DNA of 64,000 nt, taken from contig PBBL01000002.1 of NCBI GenBank assembly GCA_002716585.1, forward strand, positions 54,032 to 118,031, written 5' to 3'. Made by a program: the position numbers and the translations under genes. Below, piece by piece: positions 1-6,821 of this stretch; the first letter of the stretch is position 1, and each line of letters begins with the position of its first letter. This stretch comes from Myxococcales bacterium. GTDB taxonomy: Bacteria; Myxococcota_A; Bradymonadia; Bradymonadales; GCA-2716585. The notes beneath the pieces are model-generated. The model ran no database searches. It worked only from the letters and a program-made list of their open reading frames with translations, and was not told where the DNA came from.

Positions 1-446
1 CGATGATCACGGTGCTGCTCCGCAAGGCGTCCGGCGCGGGCTACTACGCCATGAGCGGCATGCCCTACGACCCGGTCCTTCAGCTCTCGACGCCGCTGAC
101 GCGGCTCGCGGTCATGGAGGGGCGCACCCTGTCGATCGGCGCCTTCAACGCCAAGCTCGACGACGACTTTGAGATCATCACCGACGACCCCGACGAGCGA
201 GCCCGCATCGAGGCTGGCATGAAGGCGGTCGAGGCCAGGATCGAGGAGGACATGGATCCGACCCGCTCCGCGGCGCTGCGGGACACCGACGAGGTGGTCT
301 TCATGGGCGAGCTGCGCAGCTACCTGTCGACCGTGGTCGAGATGTGCTACCAGACCCCCGGGACGCGGCGCATCAAGAACCCACGGATCTGGACCATGCA
401 CGACCTGACCGTCCTCTGGAACAACAGCGCGACCCGCGGGAGGTGA
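1..446 (+). CDS. Acyl-CoA carboxylase carboxyltransferase subunit, C-terminal part (5' truncated by window)
   Basis: This is the C-terminal part of a biotin-dependent carboxylase carboxyltransferase (crotonase-like fold), which moves carboxyl from biotin to an acyl-CoA. The stretch [13 protein letters not shown] followed by [12 protein letters not shown] is typical of the acetyl/propionyl/glutaconyl-CoA carboxyltransferase C-terminal domain. The reading frame is open to the left edge, so the gene starts outside the window; the first ATG at base 3 is unlikely to be the start. A biotin carrier gene follows after 5 bases, which supports a carboxylase operon. The substrate (acetyl-, propionyl- or another acyl-CoA) cannot be told from this fragment. 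Confidence 0.82.
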   Translation, partial: MITVLLRKASGAGYYAMSGMPYDPVLQLSTPLTRLAVMEGRTLSIGAFNAKLDDDFEIITDDPDERARIEAGMKAVEARIEEDMDPTRSAALRDTDEVVFMGELRSYLSTVVEMCYQTPGTRRIKNPRIWTMHDLTVLWNNSATRGR

Positions 447-451
447 CCCGA

Positions 452-1051
452 ATGCCAGCGACCCTAGAAGCCCTGATTCGCCAGGGCGACCAGCCGGAGC
501 AACAGCTGGTCGCCTCCCCCGCCGTGGGCACCTTCCGCCCCTGGGCGCGCCCCGGCGACCTCGTCCAGGCCGGCGAGGCGCTCGGCGAGCTGACCACCCT
601 GACGAAGCGCGCGGTGATCGTGCTCCCGCGGCCCTCGCCGATCCTCCGGGTCGCGTCGCGGCCAGGCCCCCCGGGCGGCGCACCGGTCGATTACGCCAGC
701 GCCCTGTTCGTGCTTGAGCCCGCGGCGGGGCTGGAGTCCGGCGAGCTGACCCCGGGCGCCCAGAGCGACCCGGAGCTGCTCGACCTGCCCCCGGGGGCGC
801 GTCCCATCCTCGCCTCCATCGAGGGGCAGTTCTACCGCTCCCCCAACCCGGACGCCCCGCCGTTCATTCAAGAGGGCGACGTCATCAAGCGAGGGCAGGT
901 CATCGGGCTCGTCGAGGTGATGAAGTTCTTCTACGAGGTGACCTTCGAGCTGAACGGCTTCGAGGCGGGCGCACAGGTCGTCCGGGTCGTCGTGGAGGAC
1001 GGCGTGGCGGTCTCCCCCGACCAGATCATCGCCTACGTCGCCCCGGTTTGA
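452..1051 (+). CDS. Biotin carboxyl carrier protein with a duplicated biotinyl-like domain
   Basis: A 199-residue biotin carrier for the carboxylase whose transferase subunit ends just upstream. The C-terminal domain (about residues 119-199) has the AccB-like pattern GQFYRSPNPDAPPF followed by EGDVIKRGQ and the biotinylation motif EVMK, with Lys158 the predicted attachment site (EVMK instead of the common EAMK). The N-terminal stretch (about 20-90) repeats the start of the same fold (SPAVGTF, then PGDLVQAGEALGEL) but has no MK motif, so it looks like a second, non-biotinylated copy. Start chosen at the ATG at 452, which has a GGGAGGTG Shine-Dalgarno 6 bases upstream overlapping the end of the transferase gene; the two are probably co-translated. 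Confidence 0.8.
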   Translation: MPATLEALIRQGDQPEQQLVASPAVGTFRPWARPGDLVQAGEALGELTTLTKRAVIVLPRPSPILRVASRPGPPGGAPVDYASALFVLEPAAGLESGELTPGAQSDPELLDLPPGARPILASIEGQFYRSPNPDAPPFIQEGDVIKRGQVIGLVEVMKFFYEVTFELNGFEAGAQVVRVVVEDGVAVSPDQIIAYVAPV

Positions 1052-1091
1052 TCAGCGCGCTCGCCTCCCCCCACCCCAGTCCACCTGCCCA

Positions 1092-1174
1092 AATTCACCA
1101 CCTCAATTCATGCAATCAAATTCACGCAATCAAATTCACCAACCCGAATTCAAAATCACAAATTCACACCAAAA
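1092..1174. repeat. Six-copy 14-bp tandem repeat beginning AATTCA, in an AT-rich gap
   Basis: AATTCA occurs at 1092, 1105, 1119, 1133, 1147 and 1161, that is at steps of 13, 14, 14, 14 and 14 bases. The two best-conserved units read AATTCATGCAATCA and AATTCACGCAATCA. The surrounding 1085-1310 stretch is far richer in A/T than the genes on either side and has no convincing coding region. It could be a minisatellite, a protein-binding array or decayed foreign DNA; the function is unknown. Confidence 0.75.
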
Positions 1175-1286
1175 ACAATCCGACACACAAAAACAGATAA
1201 ACCACCCCACCTCCCCCCTCCCCATCAATACCAACCGCCTCACCCCGATTCACACAAGCCCGCTTCGGCATGCAACATCCAAGCAC

Positions 1287-1314
1287 TTGACTCTGACGTT
1301 CAAATGATTAACTT
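1287..1314 (+). promoter_or_regulatory. Possible sigma70-type promoter for a long leader
   Basis: TTGACT (1287-1292), a 16-base spacer and TAACTT (1309-1314) lie at the right edge of the AT-rich gap. If used, transcription would start near 1321, leaving about 375 untranslated bases before the next likely start codon at 1696. The -10 match is only partial. Confidence 0.3.
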
Positions 1315-1317
1315 GGG

Positions 1318-1690
1318 CTAGTCACGATGTGATGGAGGTGCACAACAAGCGCCACACCGCTGCTCCCCAGGCTCCCGCCCGGGTGAGCAACCTTGAGCAC
1401 CCAACACATCGATGGCGCCTTTGAAGGCGCCAGGACGATGCAGGAGACGCGCTGAGCGCACGCAGGAGGGCTCCCTCGGAGCACTCGCCCGCCAGGCCCA
1501 GCGATGAAGACCCTCGTACAGGTCCGCTCCCGACACCGGCGCGCTGAGGAACGCGCGTCGCTCGCGAAGGCATGAGGTGCTGTGTGGCCCGTCGCTTCAA
1601 CGCGACCGAGCACACCTCGCCCCGGGCGCATCGTCATCGACCGGGCTGGTCCACAGGTTGACCGGCCCGAACCAGAAACCTTGACGGAGG
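1318..1690 (+). other. Hairpin-rich non-coding stretch: possible structured leader or small RNA
   Basis: No reading frame here looks like protein, but several inverted repeats occur: an 8-bp arm palindrome GGCGCCTT..AAGGCGCC (1414-1431), GAGGG..CCCTC (1466-1477), and a nested pair with GTCGC (1591-1595)/GCGAC (1602-1606) inside GAGGTG (1574-1579)/CACCTC (1613-1618). I do not recognise a known RNA family (no RNase P, tmRNA or SRP signature motifs seen). It may be the 5' leader of the gene at 1696 or an independent RNA. In GC-rich DNA some of these hairpins are expected by chance. Confidence 0.22.
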
Positions 1691-1695
1691 CTGCA

Positions 1696-2187
1696 TTGAC
1701 AGAGACTGAGTACCTTGATCAGATCAGTGGTGAGGACGACTGCCCCATCTGTGGCTGGGACGCCGCGACCATTCATACGAACATCCACCGCAAGCGCTGC
1801 CGCATGTGGCAGCGGGCCTGCAAGTCGATCGACTACACACCGATGACTCGGCCCGAGGCCAAGGTGGCGATCGGTGACGCGCGCGAAAACCTCGACGACG
1901 CGGACAGCAAGCAGGAAGAGGTGAGCGCCGCGCTTGAGCTCGTTCGGGCGCTGTACGACCGCTCCCTCGCGCTGGCGATCTCCAACAAGAACGCCAACGA
2001 CCACCCTGACTACTGGGAGTACGTCTCGATGCTCGACCTCCCGGAGATCCCCCAGGTCCTGCGGACGCGCTTCCCCTACAAGGAAGGTCACATCGCGCCC
2101 GGGTTCACCATCTGGGAGCCGCCCAAGTCCAAGATGCGCCGGATTCAGTTCCGCACCGCCGAGCGCAGGCAGCGTCACGCCCGTTGA
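1696..2187 (+). CDS. Hypothetical protein with a Cys/His zinc-finger-like cluster
   Basis: A 163-residue soluble protein I cannot assign to a family. Its N-terminus carries C16-x2-C19-x7-H27-x3-H31-x3-C35, a plausible zinc-binding cluster around CPICGW. The middle (about 55-95) is charged and probably helical; the C-terminus is basic. The TTG at 1696 is preferred over an upstream ATG (1582) because GGAGG sits 5 bases before it at 1686-1690, and the codons between 1582 and 1696 read as low-complexity Pro/Arg. A nucleic-acid or protein-binding role is possible but unproven. Confidence 0.5.
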   Translation: MTETEYLDQISGEDDCPICGWDAATIHTNIHRKRCRMWQRACKSIDYTPMTRPEAKVAIGDARENLDDADSKQEEVSAALELVRALYDRSLALAISNKNANDHPDYWEYVSMLDLPEIPQVLRTRFPYKEGHIAPGFTIWEPPKSKMRRIQFRTAERRQRHAR

Positions 2188-2195
2188 CGCGCCAT

Positions 2196-2211
2196 GGCCC
2201 CTGACGGGGCC
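2196..2211 (+). terminator. Hairpin just after the zinc-finger-like gene
   Basis: GGCCCC-TGAC-GGGGCC forms a perfect 6-bp stem with a 4-base loop, 8 bases past the stop codon. There is no T-run, so termination is uncertain. Nothing else convincing is visible up to 2496. Confidence 0.35.
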
Positions 2212-2496
2212 TCCCCCCCTCCTCCCCCACGTCACGCCCTTTCTTGAAATCCTCTCCCTTTGACCCCAACATGGGCTCAACCGGGCCGGAGCGCGCCCCT
2301 TATCGAGAGGCCGACGCCCCTCCAACGGCGCGCCGCTCCACTCAGGGAGCCTTCCATGCGCCTCACCGTGAATAAGATCCCCCCCGGAGACGTCTCCACG
2401 CAGTGGCGGCGTCTACCTTGCGTTGTGCTGGGGTTCGCCGTCACCTTGATGTGCTGACCCGTTGTTGCCGAGCCACCCCTGCGAGAGGATGACACC

Positions 2497-4548
2497 ATGA
2501 CACCCACCCGAGTCCTACACGCCCTAAGCGCGAGCGTCGGCTTGCTCGCCTTGACCACCCTCTCCGCGTGTATCTTCTGCAACCCCGAACCCCCCACCGG
2601 CAGCGGCTCGACCACCACCGACACCGGCGGGACCACCACCGACGCGGGCGCCGACGCCGAGGGCGACGTGGGCGACGCGTCCACGGAGGACGGCGGCGCA
2701 GACGCCGCCGACGCCGAGGGGGACACCGTCGCCGACGATACGGGCGTGGAGCCTGACGCCGCCCCCATGGACAACGAGGTCGCCGCCTCCGGGCTCATCA
2801 TCCGGCTCTCCGCCGCGGGCGACGCCCTCCCCCTGGGCGACGCCACGATCACCTTGAGCAGCGACCGCAACGGCGACGGCGCCGTCAGCGACGACGAGCG
2901 CTGCGCGACCACCAGCGACGCCCAGGGGCGCTTCTCGCTCAACTGCGTCACGACCGACGACCGCCGCGTCGTGCTCAGCGCCTCCGCCCCTGGCACCTCC
3001 CGCGTGCACCGCACCTTCAACGCCCGTCAGGGCGCCGTGACCACCTGGCAGATCACCCTCCGCGATCAGGAGGCGCTCACCTGCGAGGACGCCCGCTGTG
3101 AGCTGCCCTCAGGGGCCATCGCCCTCGAAGGCGTCCCCGATGGGATCAGCGCGCAGGGCTGGACCCTCGGCGCCCCCAGCCCCTCGGACGCCCTCCCGAG
3201 CGACTCCATCGACCGCAGCGGCAACCTGCTGCTCCCTGGCGTCATCGCCGAGCTGACCTGGCTCGACGCCGAAGGCGTTCGGGTCGCCGAGCTGGAGGCC
3301 CCGGCCATGGCCTGGATTCGACTCCCGCAGTCCGTCTGGGGCCGCGTGAGCGACATCGAGCCCGGCAACGACCAGATCGACGTCCCCCTCTACCACCTCG
3401 ACCCCAACAGCGGTCGGTGGGTCCGGCAGGGTGACGGCATGCTGGTCAACGTCTTCGGCGAGAGCATCCAACCTGGCGACCTGGGCAGCCTGACCTCCAA
3501 CTACCCCGGCGAAGTCTTTGTTCAGGCCGCGATCGCCCGCGGTGGGATCTGGAGCGTGCAGTGGGTGCTTGAGACCCGCTCCTGCATCCAGGGCGTCCTG
3601 CTCGCCGACGGAGCCCCGGTCGAAGGCGCCTTCGTGCGCGTCCAGGGGCTGAGCTACGACGGCCGCTCCGCCCCTGCGCTCACCGACGCGCAGGGCAGCT
3701 TTTGCGTCGAGACGCTCCGCAGCGAGATGACCGGGGAAGATCTCAACGGCAACGGCGACGAGGGGGAGGCCTACCGGGTCCGCCTGCAAGGCTCCCTGGG
3801 CGGCGCCGTCTACGACCTCGGCGAGCATGAGGTCCGCTCCGACGAGTCGGCCTGCGGCGAGGGCGGCTGCCTGAGCCTTGGCGAGGTCGCGCTGGACAGC
3901 CCGCTGGAGGCGGAGTCCTGCACGGTCGCGGGCCTGGTGACCGACCTCTTCGGGCAGCCGGTCCGCGGCGTCACGCTCCAGGCCTGGAGTCAGGCCGAGC
4001 TGAGCGAGGCCGACATCGCGTCGCTGTGCGGGGACGACTTCGAGGACTGCGACCTCAGCGCCACGACCGACATGAACGGCGTCTTCGTCCTCGAAACGCC
4101 TCGCCTCGGCGGCCTCACGCTGCGCGGCACCATCCTGGAGGAGCTGGCGACCCGCAGCCGCCTGCTCACCGGGCAGCGCACGCTCCAGAGCTGCCCCGAC
4201 ATGCCGGTGACCCTCGTCCTCGACGAAGGGTACGAGCGGCTGAGCTTTGACGTCGAACTCAACGGCGAGGAGATCACGTGGAGCCCTGAGGCCCCCATCA
4301 TCCGGCTCGACGTCGCCGACTCGACCGGGGAGCTGAAGTGGTCCCTGCGCTCCGCCAACGGGTTCGAGGGGCCTGACGGGCCGATCACCTACGGTGTGAC
4401 CCCCGACGGGGCCGACGTCCTCGTCCCGGAGTCCGGGGAGCCCGCCGCGCTGGAGTCGGGCGACGTCATCACGATCTGGACCCACCTCACCCTCCCCCTC
4501 TCCGACGGCTACACCACGCTCGGCGAAGGGACGCTGACCCTCCCTTGA
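2497..4548 (+). CDS. Surface lipoprotein with carboxypeptidase-regulatory-like domains
   Basis: A 683-residue predicted lipoprotein. The signal peptide ends in the lipobox LSAC (residues 22-25), giving a lipidated Cys25. A Thr/Gly/Asp/Ala-rich linker (about 30-90) is followed by three or more beta-sandwich modules of the carboxypeptidase-regulatory type, recognisable by the repeated 'gain a modification, then DAQG-F' pattern near residues 95-175, 365-420 and 470-540. One carries a calcium-loop-like DRNGDGAVSDDE (near 127), another DLNGNGDEGE. Cysteines in the modules suggest disulfides outside the cell. Probably an outer-membrane-anchored surface protein; ligand unknown. The ATG has GAGAGG upstream. 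It is followed by its own terminator, so it is probably monocistronic. Confidence 0.7.
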   Translation: MTPTRVLHALSASVGLLALTTLSACIFCNPEPPTGSGSTTTDTGGTTTDAGADAEGDVGDASTEDGGADAADAEGDTVADDTGVEPDAAPMDNEVAASGLIIRLSAAGDALPLGDATITLSSDRNGDGAVSDDERCATTSDAQGRFSLNCVTTDDRRVVLSASAPGTSRVHRTFNARQGAVTTWQITLRDQEALTCEDARCELPSGAIALEGVPDGISAQGWTLGAPSPSDALPSDSIDRSGNLLLPGVIAELTWLDAEGVRVAELEAPAMAWIRLPQSVWGRVSDIEPGNDQIDVPLYHLDPNSGRWVRQGDGMLVNVFGESIQPGDLGSLTSNYPGEVFVQAAIARGGIWSVQWVLETRSCIQGVLLADGAPVEGAFVRVQGLSYDGRSAPALTDAQGSFCVETLRSEMTGEDLNGNGDEGEAYRVRLQGSLGGAVYDLGEHEVRSDESACGEGGCLSLGEVALDSPLEAESCTVAGLVTDLFGQPVRGVTLQAWSQAELSEADIASLCGDDFEDCDLSATTDMNGVFVLETPRLGGLTLRGTILEELATRSRLLTGQRTLQSCPDMPVTLVLDEGYERLSFDVELNGEEITWSPEAPIIRLDVADSTGELKWSLRSANGFEGPDGPITYGVTPDGADVLVPESGEPAALESGDVITIWTHLTLPLSDGYTTLGEGTLTLP

Positions 4549-4560
4549 ACTCCGACGAAC

Positions 4561-4600
4561 CTCCGCGGCCGACCCCCGTGGGTCGGCCGGAGGGCTGTTT
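4561..4600 (+). terminator. Rho-independent-like terminator
   Basis: GGCCGACCC (4567-4575) pairs with GGGTCGGCC (4580-4588) over a 4-base loop, and CTCC (4561-4564)/GGAG (4589-4592) extends the stem past a 2-base bulge. Only a short T-run (GTTTCC) follows. It lies between two lipoprotein genes. Confidence 0.6.
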
Positions 4601-4602
4601 CC

Positions 4603-4631
4603 TGGACCACGCCCCGACCTGACCCTACAAT
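4603..4631 (+). promoter_or_regulatory. Sigma70-type promoter for the 4666 lipoprotein
   Basis: TGGACC (4603-4608), a 17-base spacer and TACAAT (4626-4631, 5 of 6 consensus) stand 34 bases before the start codon and directly after a terminator. Confidence 0.5.
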
Positions 4632-4665
4632 ATCGCTCAGGACGTGAGGCCGGAGGAAACGACCC

Positions 4666-5280
4666 ATGCGTATGTTCATCTACACACTGATATCTTTGGC
4701 GGCTCTCCTGGCCGCCTCATCCCTGCTCACGGGTTGCAACGACGAAGCCGACCCCTCCTACAACCTCCCTGATGAGGTGCTCGTCTGCGATCCGCCTCGG
4801 CCTTGCAGCGGCCCCTCATTTGGCGGCGGCGGCGGCGACTCGTTCACGTCGGAGGACTTCTCCGGGCAGGGCGGCGATGGGGGCAGCGGCGGCGGCGCGG
4901 TCCTCTCCATCGAGGGGCTGGAGGCCGCCGACGGCAACCTCGGCTTGATGGTCGTCCTCAAAGACTGCATGCCGGAGACGACCTGCCAGTCGACCTTCAC
5001 CGCTCAGAACCAGAGCGGGTTCGAGCGCGAGTTCGAGCTGCGCTTCGCCCCCAACCTCGACTACCAGGACACCCTGGAGCTGATGACCAACTGCAACCGC
5101 ACCCTCGGGCCCTCCGATCAGTGCAACTCCACCGTCTCGTTCAGCGGCTTCCCCATGGGGTTTGAGCGCGAGTGCATCGGTGAGCTCTCCTACTACGCCT
5201 CAGGGTCGCGCGTGTTTCGCCTGCCCGCCTGCGCCGAGAGCGTCGCGGGCGCCTGCCGCGCCAACCCCTGCCTCTTCTGA
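4666..5280 (+). CDS. Small Gly-rich, Cys-rich lipoprotein
   Basis: A 204-residue predicted lipoprotein with signal peptide and lipobox LTGC (21-24). A Gly-rich linker (about residues 52-78) leads to a domain of roughly 120 residues with many cysteines, probably paired in the periplasm or at the surface. The phrase FTAQNQSGFEREFELRF resembles Ig-like choice-of-anchor modules, which pack as beta-sandwiches, but I cannot name a family. GGAGGAAACG upstream provides the ribosome site. It converges on the minus-strand gene ending at 5303, with only 22 bases between them. Confidence 0.6.
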   Translation: MRMFIYTLISLAALLAASSLLTGCNDEADPSYNLPDEVLVCDPPRPCSGPSFGGGGGDSFTSEDFSGQGGDGGSGGGAVLSIEGLEAADGNLGLMVVLKDCMPETTCQSTFTAQNQSGFEREFELRFAPNLDYQDTLELMTNCNRTLGPSDQCNSTVSFSGFPMGFERECIGELSYYASGSRVFRLPACAESVAGACRANPCLF

Positions 5281-5302
5281 TGCGAGCTGGTGTAGCAGGC
5301 GC

Positions 5303-5836
5303 TCACCCCTCCAGCACCAACCCCTCGATCATCGAGCGCGCCACCTCGGCCTCACGCTGAAGCGCCCGCACCAGCACCTGACCGTCCAGCTCCTGCGTCT
5401 CGAACGTCAGCGCGATCATCGCGTCTGAGGCGCGCACCTCGCCCAGCTCCGCCAGCTCCATCAGCCCCAGGCGCGCCTCCAGGTCGAGCACCTTCACGAT
5501 CGCCTCGTGGGAGCCGCCGCACACCAGGAAGCGCGCGTCGAACGGCTCATCGCCTGTCGGGAACACGTCGCGGGAGCCCGCCGAGGTGATCTCTCGCCGA
5601 CCCACGTAGAGCCCTACGCCCAGGTTCGGGCGCAGGTAGAGGTGCAGCTCCACCTCGAACCCATCGCCGCTCTCCGTCACCGCGAGCCAACCCTGCTGGC
5701 CCGCGAGCGTGCCCCGCGCCTCGCTCAGCCGGCCCATGCGGCGCGGGGCGCGCTGAAACTCCAGCTCGGTGGTGATGACGTCGACCGCGCTCTGAACCTT
5801 CAGCAGCTCATCGTTGCTTCGGAACCAACCAAACAC
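5303..5836 (-). CDS. Hypothetical protein, about 177 residues
   Basis: No family recognised. The protein begins VFGWFRSNDELL and is rich in alternating hydrophobic and charged residues (FEVELHLYL, GVGLYVG), consistent with a compact alpha/beta cytoplasmic fold; there is no signal peptide or membrane segment. The GTG at 5836 is chosen because GGGAGGTGAG lies just upstream and the frame before it reads as Arg/Ser-rich noise. It lies 46 bases downstream of the outer-membrane-like gene on the same strand and may share its transcript. Confidence 0.5.
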   Translation of the reverse strand: MFGWFRSNDELLKVQSAVDVITTELEFQRAPRRMGRLSEARGTLAGQQGWLAVTESGDGFEVELHLYLRPNLGVGLYVGRREITSAGSRDVFPTGDEPFDARFLVCGGSHEAIVKVLDLEARLGLMELAELGEVRASDAMIALTFETQELDGQVLVRALQREAEVARSMIEGLVLEG

Positions 5837-5882
5837 GCGCCTCACCTCCCGCCATGGCTCATCAACACCTGGCGAGAGTCTA

Positions 5883-6587
5883 TCACAGCGCGTAGCGCAG
5901 GAAGAACTGCGCCTGCCCCGCCGTCTCGAACGACATCGGGACCCCGCTGGTCGAGGCGCCGCTGGTCGCCTCCAGGCCGTGCAGCGTGTGCTCCAGCCCC
6001 TGCGCGTGGACCTCACCGTCGCCGCCGTGCCCATGGTCGGGGTGCTTCATGATGAACGCGCGGATGTTGGCCCCCAGCTTGAGGTGATCGGTGACGTTGA
6101 TCTCACCGCCGATCCCCATGAAGCCGACCGGGTACCAGCCGTCCACGGTCGCGCCGTCCGCTACCATGTCCACCCGCGTCCACTCCGCGCCCCCACCCAG
6201 CTGCACGTAGGGCGTCACATAGAAGTCGGGGAACATGCGCACCCCCATCGACCCGAGCGCATGCATGGAGAGGCGATCCATGCCGTCGTTCACGACGTCG
6301 GCGGTCGCGTGGTACATATCCAGGGACACCTCGCTGAAGACCAGGCGGGTCACATCGACCGTCGCGAAGACCCCCACGCCGTCCATCCGGCAGTCTTCCC
6401 AGGAGGTCTCGCCCTCCGCCGTCGCCTGGCGAAAGCCGTACCCGCCCACCCGGGCGCCGAACCCCGGCCTCCAGGCCCGGTCCGCCTCCGCCGTCAGCTC
6501 AGCGTCCTGCGCCGCCGCGGGCAGGCTCCACGCCGCCACCATCGCCAACGACGCACCCCACAGCAGCACCATCACGTTGTCTCTCAT
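5883..6587 (-). CDS. Outer-membrane beta-barrel-like protein
   Basis: A 234-residue exported protein: signal peptide ending near PAAAQ (residue 27), then alternating-residue strands with many Gly and aromatic residues (GFGARVGGYGFRQ, YVTPYVQLGGGAEW, KLGANIRAFIM) and a C-terminal aromatic-rich strand ending FFLRYAL, the usual form of a BAM signal, though it ends in Leu rather than Phe. A His-rich loop (KHPDHGHGGDGEVH) could bind metal. ATG at 6587 is preferred over GTG at 6602 because AAGGA sits just upstream. It is probably a small barrel of the OmpW/OmpA-like class; substrate unknown. Confidence 0.6.
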   Translation of the reverse strand: MRDNVMVLLWGASLAMVAAWSLPAAAQDAELTAEADRAWRPGFGARVGGYGFRQATAEGETSWEDCRMDGVGVFATVDVTRLVFSEVSLDMYHATADVVNDGMDRLSMHALGSMGVRMFPDFYVTPYVQLGGGAEWTRVDMVADGATVDGWYPVGFMGIGGEINVTDHLKLGANIRAFIMKHPDHGHGGDGEVHAQGLEHTLHGLEATSGASTSGVPMSFETAGQAQFFLRYAL

Positions 6588-6821
6588 ATCCTTGCCCCTC
6601 ACGACATGCTATCAGGCCCTGCACGTCGACATAGCAACGCCCGTACCAACCCGGTCGAGGGACGTTCAGCGGCGTCGCGCCTCGTCCTCATCGGAGGTGA
6701 CGGCGCGCCGCGCCCACGTCACCCCGCTCCGGTGTGAACGGACGTTGACACTCCAGGAGGAGAGCTACTCCAACGGCTTGGGGGCTGGGTGGGTTCAGCG
6801 CGCAGGTGGTGGGGAGGGGTG

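Noticed and set aside
1092..1174. CRISPR array
   Set aside because: Units are 14 bp with no unique spacers of normal size and no cas genes.
1110..1307. Short plus-strand frame across the AT-rich gap
   Set aside because: It covers the 14-bp repeats; Asn/Gln/Thr/Pro composition and lack of a ribosome site argue against coding.
1308..1637. Minus-strand frames in the 1.3-1.6 kb gap
   Set aside because: Several overlapping frames of similar length, none with a ribosome site or recognisable protein pattern.
2260..2457. Small plus-strand frame before the 2497 lipoprotein
   Set aside because: No ribosome site, no conserved pattern; its hydrophobic end (VVLGFAVTLMC) is too short to support a gene.
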